Of a stretch of 64,000 bases of DNA, positions 51,176-59,917 are shown one piece after another. The position numbers and the translations under genes are program-made. How positions within the stretch are numbered: position 1 is the first letter of the stretch; every line of letters starts with the position of its first letter. The DNA comes from Salibacterium halotolerans (GTDB lineage Bacteria; Bacillota; Bacilli; Bacillales; Marinococcaceae): assembly GCF_900115625.1 (NCBI RefSeq), contig NZ_FOXD01000005.1, positions 62,001 through 126,000 on the forward strand. The letters run 5' to 3'. The notes below the pieces were generated by a model. That model worked only from the letters and a program-made list of their open reading frames with translations. It did not search any database and was not told the origin of the DNA.

Positions 51176-52522
51176 TTAAAAAATAAGATGGGCACAGCCG
51201 ATGATAACCGGCAGCGTAATAATGGTTCGTTCCAAAAAGATGAGAACAAGATCGATAAAGCTGATCGGCAGTTTGGATGCGAGCAGAAGCCCGCCGACTT
51301 CCGACATGTAAATTAACTGCGTGACAGAAAGCGCGGCAATAACAAATCGTGTCAATTCGCTTTCAATGCCCGCACCGAGAATAGAGGGAAGCAGCATATC
51401 GGCGAATCCGACAAGCATTGTTTCGGAAGCTTTCACCGCTTCAGGAACCTGCAGGAGGTCAAGAAGCGGGACAAACGGTGAACCGATAACAGCAAAGAAA
51501 GGTGTATTCTCCGCAATGACAACGGCTGTCGTACCAAGAGCCATCACGACTGGAAGTACGCCGATCCACATATCGAGGACGTTTTTGACGCCTCCGGTTA
51601 ATATCGACGAGACTTTATTGCCTGCTGCTGTGCGGGACGCTTCGCGGAAGCCGTACTGAAAGACATTCATCGAGTCCGGGCGCGGCTGCTCCCGGGACAC
51701 CGAGCCTCCATCAGCATAGACATCTTTTTTGCGGGATAAAGGCGGTATTCTCGGCATAATAAGGGCTGCCACGAATCCTGCTGCAACGATCGTTATATAA
51801 TAGGGAAGAATATAGGCCGTCAGGTTCATATCAGACAGAATGACGATGCTGAATGTAATCGACACGACGGAAAAGGTCGTTCCAATGACCGCGGCTTCCC
51901 GTTTCGAGTAATGCCCCTGTTCGTACTGCTTATTCGTTAACAGAACGCCGATTGTGCCGTCGCCAAGCCATGATGCCGCGCAGTCAATGGACGACCTGCC
52001 AGGAAGGGTGAACAGCGGACGCATAATCGGCGATAACACTGCTCCACAGAATTCCAGAAGGCCGAATTGCAGCAGAAACGGCAGAAAGATCCCGGCGAAC
52101 AGAAATACCGTAACCAGAAGAGGTATCAGGTCTTCAAGCAGTAACCCTCCGGTTGCGCTGGATATCAGCCACTCCGGCCCTAAATCAAACAGCACAATGA
52201 TGGAAAGAATAAAACCTAAGAGACGGATTACAAGCCAGGAAAGATCCACCGCAAAAAGGGAGTTCATGAAACCGCCCTGGGGAGGACGTACCGCTGCAAT
52301 CAGCGAACCAACTGCCGCGATCCCCATAAAAAGAGAAGCAGCAGCAGGGAGGACCGGCCCTGCCCAGCCCCCGAGCAGATCGGCCAGAAACGCGACCGGA
52401 ATAGTAATCTCCCCATCGATACGCATCGGAATCATAAAAAGGAAAATGCCGATGGCTGAAAAGAAAAGAAAGCGCAGGGGAGACGCTTCTGTTTGTGAGT
52501 GTGTGTCATTGTTCATGTTCAT
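51176..52522 (-). CDS. YjiH family membrane protein with nucleoside-recognition (Gate) domain
   Basis: 448-residue membrane protein with about ten helices. FFSAIGIFLFMIPMRIDGE opens the family; the Gate-domain parts are LEFCGAVLSPIMRPLFTLPG followed by RSSIDCAASWLGDGTIGVLL, and the second half has TTAVVIAENTPFFAVIGSPF. Gate-domain proteins include nucleoside transporters and SpmA/SpmB; YjiH itself has no proven function. It is transcribed alone on the minus strand. Confidence 0.82.
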   Translation of the reverse strand: MNMNNDTHSQTEASPLRFLFFSAIGIFLFMIPMRIDGEITIPVAFLADLLGGWAGPVLPAAASLFMGIAAVGSLIAAVRPPQGGFMNSLFAVDLSWLVIRLLGFILSIIVLFDLGPEWLISSATGGLLLEDLIPLLVTVFLFAGIFLPFLLQFGLLEFCGAVLSPIMRPLFTLPGRSSIDCAASWLGDGTIGVLLTNKQYEQGHYSKREAAVIGTTFSVVSITFSIVILSDMNLTAYILPYYITIVAAGFVAALIMPRIPPLSRKKDVYADGGSVSREQPRPDSMNVFQYGFREASRTAAGNKVSSILTGGVKNVLDMWIGVLPVVMALGTTAVVIAENTPFFAVIGSPFVPLLDLLQVPEAVKASETMLVGFADMLLPSILGAGIESELTRFVIAALSVTQLIYMSEVGGLLLASKLPISFIDLVLIFLERTIITLPVIIGCAHLIF

Positions 52523-52663
52523 GTCCTACCTCTCATTTCTATATCAAGTTAGTGTATAAATACATAATTCGATGTATAAATTTACAAACGTAATTATATA
52601 GGAGGCAGGCACGGTATACAATAGGTAATATAAATTTCAAACAATTAAAAGTAAAAGAAACGC

Positions 52664-53443
52664 TTAAAGTACGCCGGGAAGATCTTTAAGAGACTGAATA
52701 TCAGCATCGAAAGAAACAGGGTGCCCCGCTTTTTTTCCAGTCCGGTTCAACCAGATACTCCGTATACCGGCTTTATTGGCGCCGTCGATATCAGTCAAAA
52801 GGTTGTCGCCGATCATAGCAGCATCCTCCGGTTTGGTATCAAGCAGTCTTAAAGCATGATGAAATATAGAGGGATCCGGTTTTCCGAATCCAAAGGCTCC
52901 GGAGATGACAATGTAGTCAAAGTAATGGACAAGCGGCGGGGTCATTTCAAGCTTCGTGTTCTGCAGCGAAGGTGCTCCGTTTGTAAGCAGCAGCAGATGA
53001 TAGTCTTGTTTGAGTTCTGCAAGAACATCAAATGTTTCAGGATAAACATAAGCAAGATGCATGCGGTGATACGGAAACCGGGCAGCCAGCCGGTTTCCAA
53101 GTTCAGTGTCCTGGATACCATGGCGGTGCAGGGATTTTGTCCATGTGCGCTGTTGAAAGTCGGGCATTTCTTTATTCATAAGGCGGAATCCTTTATCTAT
53201 TTTATCCGGAAATGTTCCCCAGAGTCCTTCAAATGGATTAATGCCTATTTTTTGAGTGAAGCTGTAGGATTCATATCCAGCATACAGTTCCTTTGCGGTT
53301 TCACGGACCGTTTCTTCAAAAGTTTCTGAATCTATACCTGTTACTTCGGCAGCTTCCATACAGACAGCTCTTAATGCTTCTTTTACACTTTTTTTATCCC
53401 AAAGCAGTGTATCGTCCAAGTCAAATAATAAAGTATTTACCAT
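52664..53443 (-). CDS. HAD-superfamily hydrolase (YsaA/YjjG-like)
   Basis: 259-residue haloacid-dehalogenase phosphatase. Motif I LLFDLDDTLLWDKK supplies the nucleophile Asp and acid/base Asp; motif II is LLLTNGAPSLQ; motif III/IV are KPDPSIFHHAL and MIGDNLLTDIDGANKAG. The helical cap between residues 15 and 110 is of the C1 type. Likely a nucleotide or small phosphoester phosphatase; the substrate is unknown. AAAGGGGAA precedes the ATG. Confidence 0.88.
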   Translation of the reverse strand: MVNTLLFDLDDTLLWDKKSVKEALRAVCMEAAEVTGIDSETFEETVRETAKELYAGYESYSFTQKIGINPFEGLWGTFPDKIDKGFRLMNKEMPDFQQRTWTKSLHRHGIQDTELGNRLAARFPYHRMHLAYVYPETFDVLAELKQDYHLLLLTNGAPSLQNTKLEMTPPLVHYFDYIVISGAFGFGKPDPSIFHHALRLLDTKPEDAAMIGDNLLTDIDGANKAGIRSIWLNRTGKKAGHPVSFDADIQSLKDLPGVL

Positions 53444-53923
53444 AATCGATTCCCCTTTCTTATTCTTTTTGTTATTATAACCTCCGAAGCCGGTTCAAGC
53501 ACCAAAGAATTTTATCAGAGGTCTTTTCATCTATCGGAAATGATGTACAATATGATTAGACACTCGGCTCCTGCCGGCTGCGTTACAGTTTGAGGACAGT
53601 AGTAAGCGTTTCAACTGGATAGCAGCGATATCGATTTAACGAATGTGTATCCGGTTTCGCAATTTTTTTTTGCAGTACATTTCACCTGGTTTCTTCTTAT
53701 TTATTAACGCGGGCCATGAGAGCGCATATTTAACTGCACAGCTTTTGAGAAGGCTTTACCCGCATGTTAGAATAAAATATAGCGTTATAGAAAAAGGAAA
53801 ATAGGTTTGTAACAAATGAGAGGGGGGAGTGGAAAACATCCGCCTTAAATATTGCAATGATACCGGAATGTCTACATATTTTACAAAAGCCAACTATCAC
53901 GTACCATTTGGAGGTAGAGCCAG
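53444..53923 (+). promoter_or_regulatory. Long upstream region of sucAB with promoter candidates
   Basis: This 480-bp stretch holds no convincing gene. The best promoter is TTGAGA (53745-53750), a 17-bp spacer and TAGAAT (53768-53773), giving a leader of about 145 nt before sucA. A second, weaker pair is TTTTCA and TACAAT near 53525-53555. No riboswitch or clear catabolite-response element was found. Confidence 0.6.
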
Positions 53924-56758
53924 ATGAGCAAAAACGAAGCCGGGCAGGCACCATGGGAAGAATTTTTCGGGCCGAACCTGGGCTACTTAATGGACCTTTA
54001 CGAACAATACAAAGAAGACCCCGAATCCATTGATGAAGAAACCAGGGAATGGTTTGACACGTACGGCGCTCCAAAAGACCAGAACCTTGATACCAGCGGG
54101 GCGGCAATGCCGGCTGAATCCACAGCTTCTGAAAGGGATATCATCAATAAAACAGCTGCAGCTGTGAGACTCGCCGGCAATATCAGAATACACGGGCACC
54201 TTTCAGCCGATGTGAATCCTCTGCAGGAACCCGGAGGCGAAACATCATTTCTGAAAAGTGAAGAATACGGCTTATCAGAAGAAGATCTCAAGCGTATGCC
54301 CGCTGATTTGTTCTGTCCGGATGCTCCGAATCATATCGAAAACGGTCTGGAAGCCGTGAATCATCTGAAGAGAATGTACACCAGATCGATTGCATTTGAA
54401 TTTGAACACGTACACGACGTGGAAGAACACCAGTGGTTGAACAAACAGGTGGAATCCGGCGAAATTTACCGTTCGCTTTCAGACGATAAACGAAAAAAAG
54501 CATTGCAGAGTCTCACTGATGTAGAGAGCTTTGAGCAGTTCGTTCATAAAACATTTACCGGTCAGAAACGTTTCTCCATAGAAGGCGTGGACACACTCGT
54601 ACCAATGCTGGATGACTTTGCCCAGGACGCGATCAAAGACGGAGCAAGAGACGTCATGATCGGCATGGCCCACCGCGGCCGGCTGAGTGTTTTGGCGCAC
54701 GTACTTGGAAAACCTTATGATCTTATTTTCTCTGAATTCCAGCATGCACCGAATAAAGACCTGGTTCCATCCGAAGGTTCCATCGGGATCAACTACGGAT
54801 GGACCGGAGACGTTAAGTACCACCTGGGCGCCCATAAAAAGGTGGAACAGGAAGCGTTTGAATCCCGAATTACATTGGCCAACAACCCGAGCCACCTGGA
54901 GTTTGTCAACCCGGTGGTAGAAGGTTATGCGCGGGCTTCCCAGGATGACAGCTCCCGTCCGGGCTTCCCGCAGCAGGATACATCCAGGGCAGCCGCCGTA
55001 CTGATTCACGGAGACGCTGCATTTCCAGGTGAAGGCATTGTAACAGAGACACTGAATATGAGCCGCCTGAAAGGCTATCAGACGGGAGGAACCCTCCACA
55101 TTATCGCCAACAACCAGCTTGGGTTTACGACGGACACTCATGATTCAAGATCAACGACGTATGCAAGCGACCCCGCGAAAGGTTTTGAGATTCCTATCGT
55201 GCATGTCAATGCCGACGACCCGGACGCATGTATGGCGGCTGTGAAGCTGGCTTATGAGTACAGAGACCGTTTCAGCAAAGATTTTCTTATCGACTTAATC
55301 GGATACCGGAGATTCGGACACAACGAGATGGACGAGCCGGCATCGACACAGCCGCACATGTATGATGTCATTAAACAACACCCTACTGTCCGGAAAGTCT
55401 ATGCGGATGAACTTGAAAAAGAAAACATCCTGAACAGCGGTGAACCCGACAAAATGAAGCAGGATGCGCAGCAGTTTCTGTCTTCCCAGTATGAAAAAGT
55501 GGCAGACGCCATGCAGGAAGAACCCCAGGAAGAAGACATCCCCGAAGAAGTGGAACGCAGACTTCCTATTGTTGATACGTCTTATGATGCAGAGGAACTG
55601 AAACGGGTTAACAAGGAGCTTATAACTTGGCCGGAAGGTTTCAGTGTCTTCCCGAAACTGAAAAAAATACTGGAACGCCGTCACGGACAGCTCGAAGAAG
55701 GCGGTAAAATCGACTGGGCACATGCAGAAACACTTGCCTATGCGACAATTATTTCCGACGGCACTCCGGTACGCCTTACCGGACAGGATACCCAGCGCGG
55801 AACCTTTGCCCAGCGTCATCTTGTTCTGCATGACTACAAAAACGGAGATATTTATTCGCCGCTTCATACACTGTCTACAGCTGACGCTTCCTTTGCGATT
55901 TATAACAGCCCGCTTTCCGAAGCATCTATTGTCGGGTTTGAATACGGGTATAATGTTCATGAACCGACGACCCTTGTGCTGTGGGAAGCCCAGTTTGGCG
56001 ATTTTGCCAATGCCGCACAGGTCATTTTTGATCAGTTTGTTTCCGCCGGCCGGGCGAAATGGGGACAAAAATCCGGCATCGTATTCCTGCTTCCGCATGC
56101 CTATGAAGGGCAGGGTCCGGAACATTCCAGTGCGCGGCTGGAACGTTTCCTCACACTGGCAGCGGAGAACAACTGGAATGTTGCCAACCTGACAAGCTCC
56201 GCCCAGTACTTTCATCTGCTGCGCAGGCAGGCGGCAACACTTGGAACCGAAGAAATGAGACCGCTCGTTCTTATGACACCAAAGAGTCTTTTACGAAATC
56301 AAAACGTTGCATCTGCACCGGAAGAACTAACGAACGATCATTTTCATCCGGTGATGGAAGAGCCATTAACCGGGAAAGAAAAAGACAAGGTAACCCGGAT
56401 GATTTTTGCTTCCGGCAAAATAGCTGTTGACCTGCATGAAGCAATAGATGAAGACGATGTGCCGGACTGGCTCCATATTATACGGGTCGAAGAGCTCTAC
56501 CCATTCCCGGGTGAAGAAATCAAACAGATTATGGACCAGTACCCGAATGTTAATGAACTTCAATGGATTCAGGAAGAGCCTGAAAACATGGGAGCGTGGA
56601 GTTATATTCAACCGCTTCTGCGCGGTATTGCACCGGAACATGCAGAAACCGGCTATATCGGAAGAAGAAGACGCTCCAGTCCGTCTGAAGGCGATCCAAA
56701 AGCACACAAAAAAGAACAGACCCGTATCATTAACAAAGCTTTGACAGGAAAAGAATAA
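53924..56758 (+). CDS. sucA: 2-oxoglutarate dehydrogenase E1 component
   Basis: 944-residue thiamine-diphosphate-dependent E1 (OdhA in Bacillus), decarboxylating 2-oxoglutarate in the TCA cycle. [19 protein letters not shown] binds substrate and cofactor; the ThDP motif is [17 protein letters not shown] followed by [11 protein letters not shown]; a transketolase-like domain with GFEYGYN and [13 protein letters not shown] follows. The N-terminus ([19 protein letters not shown]) is the peripheral E2-binding segment. GGAGG lies upstream, and sucB follows after 13 bp. Confidence 0.96.
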   Translation: MSKNEAGQAPWEEFFGPNLGYLMDLYEQYKEDPESIDEETREWFDTYGAPKDQNLDTSGAAMPAESTASERDIINKTAAAVRLAGNIRIHGHLSADVNPLQEPGGETSFLKSEEYGLSEEDLKRMPADLFCPDAPNHIENGLEAVNHLKRMYTRSIAFEFEHVHDVEEHQWLNKQVESGEIYRSLSDDKRKKALQSLTDVESFEQFVHKTFTGQKRFSIEGVDTLVPMLDDFAQDAIKDGARDVMIGMAHRGRLSVLAHVLGKPYDLIFSEFQHAPNKDLVPSEGSIGINYGWTGDVKYHLGAHKKVEQEAFESRITLANNPSHLEFVNPVVEGYARASQDDSSRPGFPQQDTSRAAAVLIHGDAAFPGEGIVTETLNMSRLKGYQTGGTLHIIANNQLGFTTDTHDSRSTTYASDPAKGFEIPIVHVNADDPDACMAAVKLAYEYRDRFSKDFLIDLIGYRRFGHNEMDEPASTQPHMYDVIKQHPTVRKVYADELEKENILNSGEPDKMKQDAQQFLSSQYEKVADAMQEEPQEEDIPEEVERRLPIVDTSYDAEELKRVNKELITWPEGFSVFPKLKKILERRHGQLEEGGKIDWAHAETLAYATIISDGTPVRLTGQDTQRGTFAQRHLVLHDYKNGDIYSPLHTLSTADASFAIYNSPLSEASIVGFEYGYNVHEPTTLVLWEAQFGDFANAAQVIFDQFVSAGRAKWGQKSGIVFLLPHAYEGQGPEHSSARLERFLTLAAENNWNVANLTSSAQYFHLLRRQAATLGTEEMRPLVLMTPKSLLRNQNVASAPEELTNDHFHPVMEEPLTGKEKDKVTRMIFASGKIAVDLHEAIDEDDVPDWLHIIRVEELYPFPGEEIKQIMDQYPNVNELQWIQEEPENMGAWSYIQPLLRGIAPEHAETGYIGRRRRSSPSEGDPKAHKKEQTRIINKALTGKE

Positions 56759-56771
56759 GGAGGACTCATTC

Positions 56772-58055
56772 ATGGCGGAAATTAAAGTACCAGAGCTTGC
56801 GGAATCTATTACCGAAGGAACGATTGCAGAGTGGTTGAAACAGCCGGGTGACGCGGTTGAAAAAGGAGAAAACATCGCGGAACTGGAAACAGACAAAATC
56901 AATGTGGAAATCACATCCGAGCATGCCGGAGTCATTCAGGATTTGTCCAAGGAAGCCGGCGACACCGTTGAAGTCGGCGATGTTATCGGTCATATTGATG
57001 AAAGCGGGCAGGCTTCGGGCTCCACAGGCGGCGCTGCTCCCGCGCAGGAAAGTGAACCGGAAAAAACACCTGAAAAACCAGCAGAACCGGCTCAAACTTC
57101 TCCGTCAGAAGACGAAAGCAGTGACGAACCGGATGACAACTCCAGCGAACGCCCGGTAGCTTCCCCGGCAGCACGTAAAATGGCCAGAGAAAAAGGTCTG
57201 GATTTAAACGCTGTACCGACTAAAGATCCAATGGGCCGGGTACGAAAAGAAGATGTAGAGAACTATGAAAGCAATAAAGCCGCAGCTTCTGCCGCCAAAG
57301 AGCAGACATCCGCCAAGGAAAGTGCTCCTGCACCGAAAGATGAATTTGACGGAAAGCCGGTGGAACGCCAAAGAATGTCAAGACGCCGTCAGACGATTGC
57401 GAGCCGCCTGGTTGATGTTCAGCAGAACACAGCCATGCTTTCCACCTTTAACGAAATTGATATGAGTGCTGTAATGGATATTCGTAAACGCTGGAAAGAG
57501 ACCTTCCAGGAGCAGCACGATGTTCGTCTGGGCTTCATGTCTTTCTTCACCAAAGCCGTCATTGCAGCTCTTAAACAATTCCCGCTTCTTAATGCGGAAA
57601 TTGACGGTAACGAAATTATTCAGAAGCAGTTTTATGACATTGGTATGGCTGTATCCACTGAAAACGGTTTGATTGTTCCTGTTGTGAAAGATGCAGACCG
57701 CAAATCATTTGCCGAGCTCGAACAGGAAGTTGTCGATCTTTCCCTGAAAGCCCGCGACAACAAATTATCACTGAGTGAACTGCAGGGAGGATCCTTTACG
57801 ATCACAAACGGCGGCGTATTTGGATCGCTTCTCTCGACACCGATTCTGAATGCTCCGCAGGTTGGTATTCTCGGCATGCACAAAATCCAGTGGCGTCCGG
57901 TGGCAATCGACCAGGAGAACATGGAAAACCGGCCGATGATGTACATCGCGCTGTCCTATGACCACCGGATTGTAGACGGAAAAGAAGCCGTCAGCTTTCT
58001 TGTTAAAATCAAGGAACTCCTGGAAAATCCGGAATCCCTCATGCTTGAGGGTTAA
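56772..58055 (+). CDS. sucB: 2-oxoglutarate dehydrogenase E2 component (dihydrolipoyl succinyltransferase)
   Basis: 427-residue E2 (OdhB). A lipoyl domain with the modified lysine K42 in [13 protein letters not shown], a long Glu/Pro/Ala/Ser linker, a peripheral-subunit-binding domain ([30 protein letters not shown]) and a catalytic domain with [17 protein letters not shown] (His and Asp). It forms the core of the complex with SucA and the separately encoded E3. Second gene of the operon, with AAGGAGG upstream. Confidence 0.96.
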   Translation: MAEIKVPELAESITEGTIAEWLKQPGDAVEKGENIAELETDKINVEITSEHAGVIQDLSKEAGDTVEVGDVIGHIDESGQASGSTGGAAPAQESEPEKTPEKPAEPAQTSPSEDESSDEPDDNSSERPVASPAARKMAREKGLDLNAVPTKDPMGRVRKEDVENYESNKAAASAAKEQTSAKESAPAPKDEFDGKPVERQRMSRRRQTIASRLVDVQQNTAMLSTFNEIDMSAVMDIRKRWKETFQEQHDVRLGFMSFFTKAVIAALKQFPLLNAEIDGNEIIQKQFYDIGMAVSTENGLIVPVVKDADRKSFAELEQEVVDLSLKARDNKLSLSELQGGSFTITNGGVFGSLLSTPILNAPQVGILGMHKIQWRPVAIDQENMENRPMMYIALSYDHRIVDGKEAVSFLVKIKELLENPESLMLEG

Positions 58056-58096
58056 TAAAGAATGAAAAGAGTCTGGGACAAAACCTTTATAAGATA

Positions 58097-58138
58097 GAAG
58101 AATGCCGAACGATTTCTTAAAATCGTTCGGCATTCTTC
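58097..58138. terminator. Perfect 19-bp hairpin after sucB
   Basis: GAAGAATGCCGAACGATTT (58097-58115), loop CTTA, and its exact complement (58120-58138). No long T run follows, so it may be a terminator for sucAB, an RNA-processing site or part of the element. Its CCGAACGAT core also appears in the dynA-ponA terminator. Confidence 0.65.
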
Positions 58139-58165
58139 ATTTCTGAGATACACCGCTGCTCCAAA

Positions 58166-58504
58166 ATGTTTTGCTTTTACTCCGGAGTACAAAGGCGTTA
58201 TCAGTTCGCTGGGGCTCACCGTGTCTTCTTTGCCCCGGCATGGCTCGAAAAAGAGGAAGATCGGCTAAGAGCCCTGCGCCGGGTGTCGAAGCCACCACAG
58301 CTCGCGGCCGTGGTCCCACCGTATCAGCTGCTTATTGAAACCGACGAACCCCGGCCGTTCCAGGGCCCGTTTGCCGGAATCGAAACCACCCATGAGCTGC
58401 TCCGCGATGTGATCACGACACCAGCCGGTATAACGGAGGAAAGGGAAGCAGTTCCGGCCGTACGGATGCAGAACAATGCAGGGCGGATGTACGGTGGTTC
58501 GTAG
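58166..58504 (+). pseudogene. Decayed C-terminal fragment of a TatD-family hydrolase
   Basis: The plus-strand frame contains QLLIETDEPRPFQGPFAG, then TTHELLRDVI, GITEEREAV and QNNAGRMYG in order. This parallels the C-terminus of TatD-type metal-dependent hydrolases, where an LxxETD segment is followed by a helix and an ENA/NA-R-RF(Y) ending. The first ~45 residues are weaker (FAPAWLEKEEDRLRAL), and no N-terminal metal site (HxH) exists upstream, so the gene is truncated and non-functional. No convincing ribosome site. Confidence 0.6.
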
Positions 58505-58582
58505 AAAATGGAGGCGTTTGTTTGTTTCGTTCAGGTTGGATGGAAAGCGGGGGGACGGATGTTCATTGGGAATGGGTCCCAA

Positions 58583-58930
58583 GGCACTTTAGGGAGTTGA
58601 GCGCCCCCTTAAACGTCGTTAAGCATGGCTCATGAGACACTTTAGAGTGCCCGGTGCGCCCATAAACGTCATTATGAATGATTCATAAAGCACTTTAGAG
58701 GGTTTCGTACCCCTGTAAACGTCATCATGAGCGAATCCAGGTTGCGTTCAGCCGGGAAACGAACAGGTCGACGCAGCAAAGAGCCCGCGTCGCTGCATGA
58801 AAAGTAGGATGAATAGTCCATAAGGCACTTTAGAGGGTTCAGCGCCCTCTTAAACGTCGTTAAGCATGTCGCCTGAGGCACTTTGAAGTGACAGGTGCAC
58901 CCTTAAACGCCATTATTCTGTGGAGGTACG
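58583..58930. repeat. Five degenerate 53-bp repeats, interrupted after copy 3
   Basis: Copies begin GGCACTTTAG-like at 58583, 58636, 58689, 58824 and 58877. Intervals are exactly 53, 53, 135 and 53 bp; the 135-bp step is 53 plus an 82-bp unrelated insert (58742-58823). Each copy carries TTTAGAGGG-like and CCCTCTTAAA-like arms able to form a hairpin (best in copies 1, 3 and 4), then AAACGTC and a TTAAGCATG-like end. Copies 1 and 4 resemble each other most, as do 2 and 5. Not a CRISPR: repeats are long, divergent and have no spacers. Confidence 0.85.
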
Positions 58931-59278
58931 TCACGTGCGGGCGCCGACGTGCCCCGCATCCTGTGGGGTACCCGTGATTCATGATTTTCTCAGCAGGAGC
59001 CGAAGCATTTTGACTCCACTGCTATGCGGCTCTTGAACAACGCCGCAAGACATTCGTGTTTTCCTGCGCCTTCTTTATTCTTGTCCCAGATTTTTTTAGT
59101 AACAGGCCGTGTACTGCAGGACGGCTGGTCGGAAAATACGGCAGGCGGATTCATGTGATCATGATTATTTTTACTCCTGTTTCAACCTCAAATAATTGTG
59201 ACATAACCTGATGAATATCCACATTATTCGATTAAAACGTAATATATATAAATAAATCAAAATTCCTCATTGTATATA

Positions 59279-59319
59279 TTGATAAATACGTGTACCTCTG
59301 TGTTATAATCATAGTACAC
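59279..59319 (+). promoter_or_regulatory. Promoter with inverted repeat ahead of the small unknown gene
   Basis: TTGATA (59279-59284), a 19-bp spacer and TATAAT (59304-59309). GTGTAC (59290-59295) and GTACAC (59314-59319) bracket the -10, as a repressor operator would. Upstream, 59098-59278 is AT-rich without features I recognise. Confidence 0.6.
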
Positions 59320-59359
59320 AAATAACATGTGATGATATGGAGTGGGGGAGGTCCTGAAT

Positions 59360-59671
59360 ATGAACCGCATTCATCTGGACAAAAAATCGGCAGCATGGAT
59401 TAGTAAAAATGGCGGCGCCGTATGTTTGTATCCGTTTTATCCCTTCAGCCACCATAAAGAGCGCGGACCCCTGGATGTTATGATGTCATTTGAAAATCCT
59501 TCTTCTGAAACAGATTATGAAACCATTACCTGCCACAGCGGGGTTGTACTCTATATTCACCGTGATCTGGAAATTAAACGACAGCTGCGTATCAGAATCA
59601 ACGGGTTCGGACCTTTTCAGCACCTGAGCTGCACAGGCATTAAGCATTTCAAAAAGAAGTCCGGGGCTTAA
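59360..59671 (+). CDS. Small unknown protein, HesB/IscA-like pattern without conserved cysteines
   Basis: 103-residue soluble protein. Pattern: IHLDKKSAAWISKNGGAVCLYP ... MMSFENPSSETDYETITCHSG ... VVLYIHRDLEIKRQLRI ... FGPFQHLSCTGIKHF. The alternation of a helix, GG-V-LY strand, VxxY/I-strand and GIK end resembles small HesB/CC-Se-motif proteins, but the cysteine arrangement is not conserved, so metal binding is doubtful. Start ATG 59360 has GGGGGAGG eight bases upstream; GTG 59342 is an alternative. Its promoter carries an operator-like inverted repeat and a terminator follows. Confidence 0.6.
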   Translation: MNRIHLDKKSAAWISKNGGAVCLYPFYPFSHHKERGPLDVMMSFENPSSETDYETITCHSGVVLYIHRDLEIKRQLRIRINGFGPFQHLSCTGIKHFKKKSGA

Positions 59672-59732
59672 GCGTCTGAAAAAAGCCGCCTGCCGGCATA
59701 AGTCAAAGGGGTGCTGCCGAAGCAGCCCATGT

Positions 59733-59770
59733 AAAAAGCTGTTCCTTTATGGCCGGGAACAGCTTTTTTG
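59733..59770 (+). terminator. Terminator after the small unknown gene
   Basis: AAAAAGCTGTTCC and GGAACAGCTTTTT form a 13-bp stem with a 10-base loop and T run. Confidence 0.88.
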
Positions 59771-59917
59771 TGCAAACAGGTGATGTCATCTTTTCGAAAG
59801 GACCTCCTATGCATTCGTCAAGACTTTATCTTTCCTCCATATTTGTATAAAATAAAAAAAGCGAACATATGATTTCCGTTTAATGTACAATACCTCAAAA
59901 AGTCGGAGGGACGTAAC

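Larger units (their letters stand above)
58065..59097. mobile_element. Inverted-repeat-bounded non-coding segment, possible non-autonomous element
   Basis: A 17-bp sequence ending in TCTGGGACAA (58065-58081) is repeated in inverse orientation at 59081-59097 (TTGTCCCAGATTTTTTT), 15 of 17 matching. Between them lie a perfect 19-bp hairpin, a decayed hydrolase fragment, a 53-bp-period repeat array and several smaller hairpins; no intact gene is present. The GTCTGGGACA motif recurs between genes of Bacilli as I recall it, but its origin is uncertain. A transposase-less element or fossil is the best guess; no target-site duplication is evident. Confidence 0.45.

Noticed and set aside
55295-56215. 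Minus-strand frame of 306 codons within sucA
   Set aside because: Shadow of the well-supported sucA coding strand, with no start signal or recognised domains.
58265-58582. Minus-strand frame in the element after sucB
   Set aside because: It overlaps the TatD-like fragment in the opposite sense and has no ribosome site or family signal; the plus-strand fossil explains the sequence better.
58583-58930. CRISPR array
   Set aside because: The period is 53 bp with no unique spacers between invariant repeats, the copies are strongly diverged, and no cas genes are nearby.
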